Positions 6,512 to 16,372 are shown, numbered from the stretch's first letter. The stretch is DNA of 23,333 bases from Propionibacteriaceae bacterium (GCA_009781325.1 WQYJ01000006.1:1-23333); one strand, 5' to 3'. Notes: a model not told the origin generated them from the letters alone. Made by a program: numbers and translations.

Positions 6512-9500
6512 ATGACGTCGTCACGTAAGTTTAGTTCTTGGATTAGGAAGGGAGTTGCGCTTAGCGCAGCTTTCACTGTTGGTGTTATGGGAATTATCTC
6601 CGCACCGACATCGTGGGCGGCTCCGCCGACACCAGCGAATGATGAAATCGTTGTTACTTTCCAGGTAAATGGAAGCAGGCAGCCAGGAGGTGCTATTGCT
6701 CCGGCAATTGGCGCCAAGATGGATTTGATGGAGCAGAAGACCAAAACACGGTTGACCCAAGATTGGGCAACATGTGAGGTGACAGCGGATGGCTGCTCCT
6801 TTGTTATACCTGTTGCAGAGGCACAGAATATTTATCATCTACTAGTTGTTGGGGTAAATGCTGAATCAGCCGCCAAGTGGACAGATGTGTCCGCTAAGGA
6901 AGTCAAGGTTGATATCACAACAAAACCCAAGGCTGGTACGACATACACACACCCTAAGGCTGATCGTGTCGTACTAAGGATGACCAATCCAACGGTGACT
7001 CCGGAGTGTACTGCTGCGGATAACTTGAAGATTGCCTTAGTTGCTGACCTATCAGACTCGATGGAAGGCAAGGTCCTTACTCAGTTGAAGACCGCTGCGA
7101 AGAGCATGGTCGATTCGCTGACGGGTTCCTACTCATCAATGGCTCTGTTTACGTTTGCGACGAAAGCTCCGGCTGAGGGTACGAACAATCAAAACCGATC
7201 GCTAACATCGCTGTACGATCCTAAGGATGCAGCACGGGTCAAGGGCTGGATTGATGGTTGGAAGGCAGATGACCTCACCAACTGGGATGCAGGTCTATTC
7301 CAGGTAGCACAGTCTTCCGAGACCTTTGACTACGTGATCTTTATCACGGATGGAAATCCGAATAAGTTCCGCGAGGCTAGCGCCAATATCTCCAATACCG
7401 CATCAGCTAATGCTATTAAGGAAAAGGGCACAAGGATTGTCCTTGTCGCCGTTGGAAAAGGCTTCAAGCTTGAGAGGGTCACAGAGGTAACTGGCCCGAT
7501 CACCGGCAGGGCAAATGCCATTGAAAACGACTATTTCCAGACAAGTTGGGATGATCTGTCAGCCCTTCTCAAGGATCTCGTCGATGACACCTGCCCCCTG
7601 CAGTACGCCGATGTCGTCTATGTTGACGATGAAGCAAATGGAGCAACAGTACCTCCCAAGCCGGGAACCAAGGTTCAGTACGAAGGTAAGGCAGATCAGC
7701 CTGTTGGTTTCACCGAAGACATGGCTAGGGCTGGAGTGCCAGACAACTATGTTTACAAGAGTGTTGACAACGTCACCACGTTTAATTCCGACACTGGTCA
7801 CAACCAGACAATCACTGTTCACCTGGGCCACGACACAGAGGTCTCAGAGCACGTAGTGACTCGTACTATCACCTACACAGGTGTGCTGACCGGTGACAAT
7901 CCTGCCGATAATGTTCACTCCTATCCGTGGGTGGCATCGAGAGACAAGGTCACCGGTGAGATTACTTACACCAGGACCCACGCCGGACACCCGGCAGTGC
8001 CTACACCTCCGATTGCCGGCCATGTTGCTGACATTGAAGTAGTTCCGGCTCTGGCACCTGCGTCACCAACCAACGTGATGCCGATGAACTCCACCGTTAC
8101 AGTTACCTACTCAACGGACGGAATCTTCTCCTATACGAACTCCACGTTTACAGTTTCCCCTGTGGTTAACATGAGCGATGAGTCCACATGGATAGTCGTT
8201 TCCGCCGGAGACAAGTACTACACCGGTACGCTGACCGCACGGGACAGCAATAATGTCATCATTACGAACCTGACACTGTCAGATATTAGCTTCAAGGCTA
8301 GTAGCAACGATGTCACTATCACAGCTATTGACAACGTGGGCGATGGCACCTACGTAGTGAAGTACTCCTCGAAGGTTGCCTCGGCAACGACGACAGCCAC
8401 GGTGGAATACAAGAATCAGCAGGTTGGTACGGCGAAGAACATTCCGTTCGTCGCTGGTGATCCATGCATCATTCCAGAGAATTGTCCCTGTGAAGATGGG
8501 AAAGACTTCTCGAATCTGTCTGCCAATCCGACAAGCTTGCCGGTGGGGCAGGACTCAACCATTACAGCCTTGGTGACAGATGAATTCTGCAACCCCAAGA
8601 AGAACGTCGAAGTGACCTTCTCGTTCGATGGTGATGGCGGAGGCGGAATTCTGAGGAGCCCAACCGGAACAACTGGCGCTGATGGAAAGGTCACGACACT
8701 TTTGACTGACTCAGTCGCTGAGACGGTCAAGGTCAAGGGAGTCATTTCAATTGGTGCACTCCCAGGCTCTCCAGTTTCTGTGACATTCACCACTGGGCCC
8801 TTCTCCTACAAGGAGTCAACATTCGAGGTCGTCCCGCAGGCTGATCTCGATGATGAAGACACATGGGTCAAGGCCTCTGATGGTGATGAGTACTACACCG
8901 GTATTTTGACAGCAAGGGATGATGAAAAGAATCTGCTGACGAATCTGACTTTGACAGACATCGTCTTCAGGGCAAACAGCAATACTGTCCATATCACCGA
9001 CGTTATCAATGAGCATGACGGAACATATACAGTGATGTACCACTCCAAGGTAGCCTCGGATGCTCGTAAAGCCTCGGTGACTTTTGAAGGAACACAGGTC
9101 GGTGAATTACTGCCGATTCCATTCCTAGCTGGTGATGACATTTGTCTAGATCCGGCAGATTGTCCTTGTGAGGAGCCAGGGCAAAAGCCCTCGAATCTGT
9201 CTGCAGACCCAACCGAACTTCAGGTGGGCGAAACCTCAACGATCACGGCCTTCGTTACTGATATGTACTGCAACCCGAAGAAGGGTGTTGATGTTGACTT
9301 CTGGCTAACGCCAGGCTCTGACGGCGACTTGAAGCCAGCTAAGGCAACCACTGGTGCTGATGGAACTGCTACCGCAACTTTGACAGATTCCACCGCTGAA
9401 ACTGTCAGCGTTCATGGTGACGTTCCGGGCGGCGCGCTTCCCGGCTCTCCAGTGGATGTTACATTCACACCTGGACCGTTCTCCTATGAAAAGTCAACGT

Positions 9501-12500
9501 TCACGGTTACTCCTATTGCCAATACTGCTGATAGGGAAACATGGGTAGTTGTGTCGACAGGTGCGAACTACTACACCGGTACATTGACCGCGGTGGATCA
9601 GGATGAGAATCCTCTGCCGAATCTGACTCTTACGGACATTAAGTTCGCTGCGAGTAGTACCACTGTCCGCATCACCGATGTGATCAACGAGGGTGCTGGA
9701 ATCTACACAGTCCAGTACTCCTCCAGAGTGGCTGCTGGGGATCGTACCGCTACGGTAACCTACAAGAACGTCCAGGTCGGTACGGCAAAGCCGATTCCGT
9801 TCAAGGCCGGTGACCCCTGTCTTGATATCGACGACTGTGACTGTGAAGACGATGCCATTGGTACGAACCTGTCTGTTGACAAGACGACTCTCAAGGTCGG
9901 CGAGCTTTCAACAGCAACGGCTTTCATTGCTGATCAGTTCTGCAACCCAGTGCCGAATTGGCCCGTGACATTCGCTATTGAAGATGGCGAGACCGGTGTT
10001 TTGAACGTCGTCCAGGGCGGTATCACTGACGATAATGGTAAGGCTTTCGCCACCGTTACTGACACGACACCGGAAGATGTCGTACTGAGTGCGAAGATCA
10101 CTGCGGGTGAGCTGAAGGGTTCTCCTGTCACGATCACCTTCACACCTGGTGATGTTGATGTTCTCAAGTCGAGCTTCGATGTGTTCATCACTGACAAGAC
10201 AGCATCCAAGGTCGTTGCCAATGGAACCCAGTCATGGACTGGTCAATTCCTAGCTGTTGACGGTGAAGACAATCCTCTTCCAGGTCTCACGAAGTCCGAT
10301 ATCGACTTCAGGGCTCCTGCCGACGTGACTGTCTCAGCGATATCTGACCGGGGCAATGGTTACTACGAAGTGACCTATACCTCCACTAAGGCTGCTGAAT
10401 ACACAGTATCTCTGTATTACCAGGGTGCTCAGGTCGGCGCGAACGAGAAGATCGAGTTCGTCGCTGGTGATGTGGATCCTCGCTTCTCGTCAGTCACAGT
10501 GAATCCAGCCGAGCAGGTAGTTGGTCTGTTCGTCACGATCACTGTGACCGCAAGGGATGCCAACAGCAACCCAGTCAAGGGCCTGACCGAGGAAGACGTT
10601 AAGGTCGTCGGTGCAGCCGCCGGTCTTCCGGACCTTCTGCTCTCGGGCTTCGCGGAAGCCAGTGATGGTGTTTACACCTACCTTGCAACATCCAAGCTCG
10701 TTGGAGACTTCACGATCAGCGCAACGGTGACCGGTGTCGCACTGACCCAGCATCCACACGTTCTGTTCAAGCACGGCGGTGTGTGCGTCACTAACTGTGA
10801 GCCAGTGGATCCGAAGAATGTCACCCGCTTCGAGATGGTCGACAACGATCAGCTCGCAAACGGCACTGCCAAGGACTCTGCCAAGGCTTATGCCTATGAC
10901 ACCTATGGCAACGTCGTTCCTGGCGCTACGGTAGTTGTGATTGATGAGTCGACAGGTGTTCTTGCCGGCATCCTCAAGCCGCCTACCCAGACGGAAACGA
11001 CAGGTGCTGACGGCACGGCGATGGTCTATTGGACCTCAACCAAGGCAGATACCTTCACCGCAAGAGGTTCGATCGATGGGCTGTACCCACCGGCAACCAA
11101 CGTGATGAATCAGATTCGGTTCAGCACAGGTGAGGCAGATCCTGCGAAGTCTGAGATGGTGATTACACCCCCATCTCCGATCGTTGTGGGTCATGAATAC
11201 ACCGTGACTGTGACCATTCGTGATGCTTCCGGTAATCCAGTGAAGAATCAGGCAGTAGCCCTGTCACTGACGCCGGCTAAGCCTGCTGAACTGAGCAAAG
11301 ACTTCTGCACCACAAATGATGAAGGTGTCTGCTCAGAGACGATCTACTCAGCGTTGATCACAACAGTGGATGTTCATGCAACAGTCACGAAGAACGGTGT
11401 ACCCACCGAGCTGGGTGGCAACGGCAATCCTGCGAAGGCCAGTCCTCAGACAGTGCAGTTCATCGCTGATGAAGTCTGTGTTGTGGACTGTAAGCCGATC
11501 GATCCCACTCATATCACCCGCGTTGAGGTTGATGTTGATGGTGTCGAAGCTAATGGTTCTGCCTCAGATACCGCCATCGTGTACGCCTATGACAAGTTCG
11601 GTAACCCAGTCAAGGATGCCGCAGTGAACTCAACGCGTACAGCCGCTGATCTGATGATCGTGACTCCGATTGCACCAACAGGTACAGACGGAACCACTGT
11701 GATCGAGTATCGTTCCTACGTAGCCGGTGCCTATCAGGCTAAGGTTTCCATCGCAGGAAAGATCCCAGTCACAGCTACATCGAAGGATGGAACAGTGACC
11801 ACGGACGGAACCATTACCTTGAACTTTGGTTCAGGTTCGGCCGATCCAGCGCATTCCTACCTGACGATCGACCCGAAGACCCCACAGGTCGTCGGCTCGA
11901 ACTTCACGGTGACTGCACACCTGTTTGATGTCAACGACAACCCAGTTGAGGGTGCCGTGATTAACTTCCCGGCAGTGACCTCACTGGACTTCGCTGGAAA
12001 TGCAACGACGTGTACAGCAGGTGCCGATGGTACGTGCTTCGTCACGGTGAGCTCGAAGATTGTTGGAACCTATAAAATCGTCGGTCGCATCGGTGCAGTG
12101 CCTGTTTCGAATAGTGTCCAGGCGACGTTCACCCATGGTCCGGTGTGTGTCACCGACTGTGATCCTGTCAATAAGGAAAATGTGACTCGTGTCCAGATGA
12201 CCACCAATGGAAAGGTGGCAGATGGTGAGGAACGCAATATCGCAACTGTGTGGGCCTATGACTACTATGGCAATGCCGTTGAAGATGCTGTTGTCGCCTC
12301 AACTCCTGTTGCAGGTGAGACAACACTGATCATCCAGTCCAACATCGCTCGAATTGGTGCGAATGGAACCTCCTCGATTTGGTATTCCTCCTACGTCGCT
12401 GGCCCCCATAACGCCAATGTGACGGTGGATGGTAAGACCCCGAACGGTTCTCCGGTTCGCATGGACTTCAGCACTGGTCCGGTCGATCTCACTAAGTCGA

Positions 12501-15145
12501 GTTGGGTTGTTACGCCTCCAGGTCCGCTGGTCGTCGGTATCGGCGATGCCAACACCTACACAGCGACTGCCACTGTGAAGGACACCGCTGGTAATGCAGT
12601 GTCCGGTGTGGTCGTGGTGTTCAGTATCGATCCAGACGGTCCGGTGTTCGACAACGGTTCCACGTGTACGACGGTGAACGGCACATGCTCGGTGAAGGTC
12701 CACTCGACTAAGAGCGGTACCTACTCCATGGATGCTGTAGTGGGTAATGGTCCCCTGCGCATCGCAGGTACGAATGAGACAGCCGCTGTCTTGGCGTGGC
12801 AGGCCGATGAGGTCTGCTCAAAGGCCGAGGGTTGCGACCCTGTCGATCCGAACCTGGATGCCAAACTGCGTACTCGCGTAGAGATCCTGGATAACAACGC
12901 CGTTGCTGACGGCATTGATCGTGACCGGGTTATCGTGTGGGCCTTCGATAAGTGGGGCAACGCTGTTGAGGGCGCCTTGGTGACCGCAGTGGTGAATCCA
13001 CCAACGACAACTGCTCAGTTGAACATTCAGCCTGGTATTGATCCGATTGGTAAGGATGGGTCTTCGATTATCTGGTTCACCTCAACGGTGGCTGGAGATC
13101 ATTCCACCATGATCCGCACCAACGGTCTGCGTCCAGTCGGTTCGCCGATAACGCTGAACTTCGTACCTGGGCCAGTATGTGTGGTCGAGGCTGGATGCGT
13201 GCCTGAGGGACCTGGGAAGGATCCCAAGAACCAGACCCGCGTTGAAGTAACCAAGGATAACCAGCCGGTTGACAAGGATCCGAACCAGGTCACCGCGTAC
13301 GCCTTCGATAAGTGGGGCAATAAGGTTCCTAATGTGGTCTTCACCTTCTCGAAGTCTGATCCGAATGATGACCTCGTCCTGGATGCAAGCTGTACTACTG
13401 CTGCCAATGGTCAGTGCGTAGCGAATGCTAAGGCGACGAAGTCCGGTGCTCACCAGGGTAAGGCCTTCGTTGGCCCAACAGAGTTGGTTGATCACGGTTC
13501 ACCGTTCACTCTCAACTTCGAGCCCGGCGATGTCTGCATCGTCGAGGATGGCTGCGAAGTTGAAGGACCAGGTGAAGATCCAGCAAACCAGACCAGAGTT
13601 GAGATCACGAAGAACAATCAGCCAACCGTCACTGGAACTGATGAGTTCAAGGTCCTTGCCTTCGACAAGTACGGCAACGAAGTTGTTAAGGGCGTCGTCT
13701 TTGACGTCAGGACTTCCGATACCGGACTGTTCATTGGGGAGCATCGCTTCCGCAGCAATGTCCAGTTGCTCACGAATGATCTTGGCATCGATGAGAGCAC
13801 AGCGTTCTCCGATGTAGCTGGGTCACACGCAGCTAGGGTCTACGTGAATAACGTGGAGCTGAGCCAGCACGGTTCGCCGATGGATCTCCGCTTCCTGGCA
13901 CCTCCGGTGATCACATCACCGAAGGATGGTGACTCCACCAACCAGGATCCGGTTGTAATCGAAGGCACAGGAACAACTCCGGGTAACACGATTACGGTCA
14001 AGGATGAGGATGGTAAGACAGTGTGTACTGCCACCATCCAGGCCAACGGCACGTGGTCATGCGAGGCAAACCTCGACGATGGTGAGCATACGATCATCGC
14101 AGTCGAAACTACGCCAGATGGCAAGGGTACGTCTGATCCTTCGGATCCGATTACCTTCGAGGTTGATACCGTTGCTCCTGGCAAGCCCGTTATTGATTAC
14201 CCATCTGATGGAGACATCATCAATGACACCAAGCCGCCGATCGGTGGTAAGGGTGATGAGCCGGGTAACACGATTACTGTGACTGATCAGGATAACAACG
14301 TCATATGTGATACCAAGGTCAAGAATGACAAGACCTGGGAATGCACGCCGAAGAATCCATTGGATGACGGCGACTATGAGTTGGTTGCAGTAGAAACGGA
14401 TAAAGCGGGCAATGATTCTGCTCCGTCAGATCCAGTTGTGATCACCGTTGATACTCAGGATCCGTCGGATCCAATCGTGGACAAGAGCAATGGTTCTCAG
14501 TTCACTGGTAAGACTGATCCAGATACAACAGTCACCTTCTACGATAAGGATGGAAAGCCCGTCGACGGGTGCGTGAATGTCAAGCCAACTGGTGTGGACT
14601 TCATTTGCTACCCGACAACACCGGTGAAGGCTGAGGATAACGTTGTTGCGATCGCTAAGGATCCTGCAGGCAATACATCTAACCCAGTTCCGGTAGTGAT
14701 CACTCCAATCAGTGCTAAGGTCGCATACCCGACTGTCAATCCAGGTGGAGAGCAAGTTGTCACAGGTTACAACTTCAATCCTGGTGAGAATGTCTGCTTG
14801 GTTATGACATCTGATCCTGTTGATCTTGGATGCAGGACGGCTAACGATGAAGGAGAAGTGACCTTCACCTTTACCATCCCCGCTGGGAAAGCGGCTGTTG
14901 GTATGCACACGGTCACCTTGACTGGCGCTAGGTCTGGCTCCGCATCAGATACGTTCATCGTTCCTGATGTTGCTGGCCCGGATCCGGAACCAGTTCCGAT
15001 TCCGAAGCCTGTGATCAAGACTGGCGGTAACTCTATTGGTTCCTATGGCTCCGCTCTATGGGGATTCGCAATTGCGAGCCTCATGGTGGGATTCGGAGTC
15101 CTGCAACTGAGGAGATCCTCACGGGTCTATTCCGAAGAAGCATAG
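6512..15145 (+). CDS. Giant secreted vWA / Ig-repeat surface protein
   Basis: A 2,877-residue protein, probably an adhesin or surface stalk. ATG at 6512 is preferred because GGGAGGGATCCT lies directly upstream and a signal peptide follows (basic start, hydrophobic 14-30, cleavage near SWA-A at 36/37). The in-frame upstream extension to 6395 has neither. A von Willebrand A domain spans about 170-360 with a complete MIDAS: Asp179-Ser181-Ser183, Thr256 and Asp280. Residues ~365-540 recall mucin-binding-type repeats (TRTITYTG). From ~541 to ~2464 run about 17 Ig-like domains of invasin/Big_1 type. Three modules near 8133, 8802 and 9480 repeat every ~670 bp, and a second alternating series begins near 10470. 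Linkers carry paired Cys (CVTNC, CVVDC, CVTDC). Three further Ig-like repeats (~2464-2735) and a final domain lead to VIKTGG (2834-2839), a membrane helix and RRSSR. Function is inferred. Confidence 0.93.
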   Translation: MTSSRKFSSWIRKGVALSAAFTVGVMGIISAPTSWAAPPTPANDEIVVTFQVNGSRQPGGAIAPAIGAKMDLMEQKTKTRLTQDWATCEVTADGCSFVIPVAEAQNIYHLLVVGVNAESAAKWTDVSAKEVKVDITTKPKAGTTYTHPKADRVVLRMTNPTVTPECTAADNLKIALVADLSDSMEGKVLTQLKTAAKSMVDSLTGSYSSMALFTFATKAPAEGTNNQNRSLTSLYDPKDAARVKGWIDGWKADDLTNWDAGLFQVAQSSETFDYVIFITDGNPNKFREASANISNTASANAIKEKGTRIVLVAVGKGFKLERVTEVTGPITGRANAIENDYFQTSWDDLSALLKDLVDDTCPLQYADVVYVDDEANGATVPPKPGTKVQYEGKADQPVGFTEDMARAGVPDNYVYKSVDNVTTFNSDTGHNQTITVHLGHDTEVSEHVVTRTITYTGVLTGDNPADNVHSYPWVASRDKVTGEITYTRTHAGHPAVPTPPIAGHVADIEVVPALAPASPTNVMPMNSTVTVTYSTDGIFSYTNSTFTVSPVVNMSDESTWIVVSAGDKYYTGTLTARDSNNVIITNLTLSDISFKASSNDVTITAIDNVGDGTYVVKYSSKVASATTTATVEYKNQQVGTAKNIPFVAGDPCIIPENCPCEDGKDFSNLSANPTSLPVGQDSTITALVTDEFCNPKKNVEVTFSFDGDGGGGILRSPTGTTGADGKVTTLLTDSVAETVKVKGVISIGALPGSPVSVTFTTGPFSYKESTFEVVPQADLDDEDTWVKASDGDEYYTGILTARDDEKNLLTNLTLTDIVFRANSNTVHITDVINEHDGTYTVMYHSKVASDARKASVTFEGTQVGELLPIPFLAGDDICLDPADCPCEEPGQKPSNLSADPTELQVGETSTITAFVTDMYCNPKKGVDVDFWLTPGSDGDLKPAKATTGADGTATATLTDSTAETVSVHGDVPGGALPGSPVDVTFTPGPFSYEKSTFTVTPIANTADRETWVVVSTGANYYTGTLTAVDQDENPLPNLTLTDIKFAASSTTVRITDVINEGAGIYTVQYSSRVAAGDRTATVTYKNVQVGTAKPIPFKAGDPCLDIDDCDCEDDAIGTNLSVDKTTLKVGELSTATAFIADQFCNPVPNWPVTFAIEDGETGVLNVVQGGITDDNGKAFATVTDTTPEDVVLSAKITAGELKGSPVTITFTPGDVDVLKSSFDVFITDKTASKVVANGTQSWTGQFLAVDGEDNPLPGLTKSDIDFRAPADVTVSAISDRGNGYYEVTYTSTKAAEYTVSLYYQGAQVGANEKIEFVAGDVDPRFSSVTVNPAEQVVGLFVTITVTARDANSNPVKGLTEEDVKVVGAAAGLPDLLLSGFAEASDGVYTYLATSKLVGDFTISATVTGVALTQHPHVLFKHGGVCVTNCEPVDPKNVTRFEMVDNDQLANGTAKDSAKAYAYDTYGNVVPGATVVVIDESTGVLAGILKPPTQTETTGADGTAMVYWTSTKADTFTARGSIDGLYPPATNVMNQIRFSTGEADPAKSEMVITPPSPIVVGHEYTVTVTIRDASGNPVKNQAVALSLTPAKPAELSKDFCTTNDEGVCSETIYSALITTVDVHATVTKNGVPTELGGNGNPAKASPQTVQFIADEVCVVDCKPIDPTHITRVEVDVDGVEANGSASDTAIVYAYDKFGNPVKDAAVNSTRTAADLMIVTPIAPTGTDGTTVIEYRSYVAGAYQAKVSIAGKIPVTATSKDGTVTTDGTITLNFGSGSADPAHSYLTIDPKTPQVVGSNFTVTAHLFDVNDNPVEGAVINFPAVTSLDFAGNATTCTAGADGTCFVTVSSKIVGTYKIVGRIGAVPVSNSVQATFTHGPVCVTDCDPVNKENVTRVQMTTNGKVADGEERNIATVWAYDYYGNAVEDAVVASTPVAGETTLIIQSNIARIGANGTSSIWYSSYVAGPHNANVTVDGKTPNGSPVRMDFSTGPVDLTKSSWVVTPPGPLVVGIGDANTYTATATVKDTAGNAVSGVVVVFSIDPDGPVFDNGSTCTTVNGTCSVKVHSTKSGTYSMDAVVGNGPLRIAGTNETAAVLAWQADEVCSKAEGCDPVDPNLDAKLRTRVEILDNNAVADGIDRDRVIVWAFDKWGNAVEGALVTAVVNPPTTTAQLNIQPGIDPIGKDGSSIIWFTSTVAGDHSTMIRTNGLRPVGSPITLNFVPGPVCVVEAGCVPEGPGKDPKNQTRVEVTKDNQPVDKDPNQVTAYAFDKWGNKVPNVVFTFSKSDPNDDLVLDASCTTAANGQCVANAKATKSGAHQGKAFVGPTELVDHGSPFTLNFEPGDVCIVEDGCEVEGPGEDPANQTRVEITKNNQPTVTGTDEFKVLAFDKYGNEVVKGVVFDVRTSDTGLFIGEHRFRSNVQLLTNDLGIDESTAFSDVAGSHAARVYVNNVELSQHGSPMDLRFLAPPVITSPKDGDSTNQDPVVIEGTGTTPGNTITVKDEDGKTVCTATIQANGTWSCEANLDDGEHTIIAVETTPDGKGTSDPSDPITFEVDTVAPGKPVIDYPSDGDIINDTKPPIGGKGDEPGNTITVTDQDNNVICDTKVKNDKTWECTPKNPLDDGDYELVAVETDKAGNDSAPSDPVVITVDTQDPSDPIVDKSNGSQFTGKTDPDTTVTFYDKDGKPVDGCVNVKPTGVDFICYPTTPVKAEDNVVAIAKDPAGNTSNPVPVVITPISAKVAYPTVNPGGEQVVTGYNFNPGENVCLVMTSDPVDLGCRTANDEGEVTFTFTIPAGKAAVGMHTVTLTGARSGSASDTFIVPDVAGPDPEPVPIPKPVIKTGGNSIGSYGSALWGFAIASLMVGFGVLQLRRSSRVYSEEA

Positions 15146-15148
15146 TGG

Positions 15149-15196
15149 GAGAATCCCTCGCTTGGGGGTCTTACTGACCCCCAAGCGACGATTCTC
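15149..15196 (+). terminator. Strong hairpin after giant gene
   Basis: CGCTTGGGGGTC (15159-15170) pairs perfectly with GACCCCCAAGCG (15176-15187) across a 5-nt loop. An outer GAGAATC/GATTCTC pair (15149-15155 / 15190-15196) extends the stem. It begins a few bases after the stop codon. No T-run follows, but stem strength and position make termination likely. Confidence 0.7.
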
Positions 15197-15273
15197 GCAC
15201 CACCCTATGTAGACCGGCATGGCTATGTCTGACTACATAGAACCCTGCCCTTCCCTCTAAGGGCGCGGGATCA

Positions 15274-15371
15274 GCGCAGGATGACGGGTTAATAATCTCA
15301 ATGCACAGACCGCAGGAATGTCCCCCCCTTCCTAGTAGTTCTGAGCACCAACCCTACTCGTCATCCTGCGC
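15274..15371. repeat. Separated inverted repeat with REP-like arms
   Basis: GCGCAGGATGACG (15274-15286) and its exact reverse complement (15359-15371) lie 72 bp apart in the 293-bp gap before the reductase. The arms share ATGAC/GTCAT and CCTGC with the 35-bp element but lack the rest of its core. No gene or RNA was recognised elsewhere in 15197-15438. Confidence 0.65.
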
Positions 15372-15438
15372 ACTTCGCTTTCCTGGCCTCGCTTTGAAAT
15401 GACTCGCTCAAGCGTAGACTTCTACCAGGAGGAAGACC

Positions 15439-16248
15439 ATGAAACTTCAGATGAATGATGGCCGCGAAATACCGGCCCTTGGATACGGCACCTGGCGAGT
15501 CACCAATGAGCAGAGCGAAGCCTGTGTCATTGACGCACTTTCAGTTGGCTACCGCCACATCGACACAGCCAGAATCTATGAAAATGAGGTCGGTGTTGGC
15601 TCTGGGATCGCCCACAGCGGCATTGACCGCGAAGAGATATTCCTCACTACAAAGCTATGGACCGACGGTCAGGAGGATCCCGAAACCGCCCTGGCACAAT
15701 CGCTGAAGAGGCTGAAGCTCGACTATGTCGACCTCTACTTGATCCACTGGCCCGTACCTGCGAGGAATCTCTATCCGCGAGTCTGGGAAAAGCTGATCCA
15801 ACTGCGTGAAAAAGGGATGACGCTCAGCATCGGAGTCTCCAACTTCCACCCGGAGTATCTCGATGCTCTGAAGTCCTCCGGAGTCGTACCAGCAGTCAAC
15901 CAAGTAGAACTCCACCCCGGTTTCGCTAATCGAGCAGTAGCTGACTACAACACAGAAGCGGGGATCCTCACCGAATGCTACTGCCCCCTAGGGCGAGGCC
16001 AGTACTTATCTGATTCACTCCTGACCGACATAGCCTCGCGCTTAGGAGCAACCACAGCCCAAGTGATCCTAGCCTGGCACCTAGCCAAAGGGTACGTCCC
16101 CCTACCCAAGAGCGGCACCCCGGCCCGGATACAAGAGAACTTCGAAGCCCAACAGCTAACCCTCACAGAGGAAGACGTAGCCGAAATAGACGGCATCAGC
16201 CAATCACCCAAAATCTGCGCCGACCCCGCCAACTTCACCGGCCTCTAG
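15439..16248 (+). CDS. Aldo/keto reductase
   Basis: A 269-residue NADPH-dependent aldo/keto reductase of the 2,5-diketo-D-gluconate reductase-like group, a cytoplasmic (beta/alpha)8 barrel. The catalytic tetrad is complete: Asp42 and Tyr47 (DTARIYENE), Lys72 (TTKLW) and His103 (IHWP). GVSNF, NQVELHP and the nucleotide-binding PLPKSGTPARIQENF segment are also visible. Length is normal for the family. The ATG start is supported by AGGAGG 7 nt upstream. The gene stands alone: hairpins lie on both sides, and pgi converges on it. The substrate cannot be deduced from sequence; diketogluconate, methylglyoxal and other small carbonyls are all possible. Confidence 0.93.
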   Translation: MKLQMNDGREIPALGYGTWRVTNEQSEACVIDALSVGYRHIDTARIYENEVGVGSGIAHSGIDREEIFLTTKLWTDGQEDPETALAQSLKRLKLDYVDLYLIHWPVPARNLYPRVWEKLIQLREKGMTLSIGVSNFHPEYLDALKSSGVVPAVNQVELHPGFANRAVADYNTEAGILTECYCPLGRGQYLSDSLLTDIASRLGATTAQVILAWHLAKGYVPLPKSGTPARIQENFEAQQLTLTEEDVAEIDGISQSPKICADPANFTGL

Positions 16249-16254
16249 CAAACT

Positions 16255-16276
16255 CCCACCCGCTGCGGTGGGTTTT
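16255..16276 (+). terminator. Rho-independent terminator of reductase gene
   Basis: CCCACC (16255-16260) and GGTGGG (16267-16272) form a stem with a 6-nt loop, followed by TTTT. It begins 7 bp after the reductase stop codon, which makes it the clearest intrinsic terminator in the window. Confidence 0.75.
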
Positions 16277-16369
16277 ACCATCATCCTCTGCCCTGTGGTG
16301 GGTTTTGTCGCTCCTTTCCCGACAAAACCCACCACAGGAAAGAGGATGGCGACAAAACCCACCGCGGGT
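16257..16369. repeat. Nested long inverted repeat
   Basis: A perfect 19-bp stem pairs CCTGTGGTGGGTTTTGTCG (16292-16310) with its complement at 16320-16338 across a 9-nt loop. An imperfect outer stem pairs about 16257-16288 with 16341-16369 (ATCCTC/GAGGAT and CGGTGGGTTTT/AAAACCCACCG). The terminator motif GGTGGGTTTT or its complement thus appears four times, suggesting duplication and inversion of a terminator. T-runs occur on both strands, so it may stop transcription from either direction. Confidence 0.85.
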
Positions 16370-16372
16370 CTT

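Noticed and set aside
15002..15145. Canonical LPXTG motif in the giant protein
   Set aside because: The residues at the expected place are VIKTGG; Leu and Pro are absent, so it is reported as a variant only.
15197..15438. tRNA or small RNA gene before the reductase
   Set aside because: No cloverleaf or terminator-bounded transcript could be drawn; only the 13-bp inverted arms stand out.
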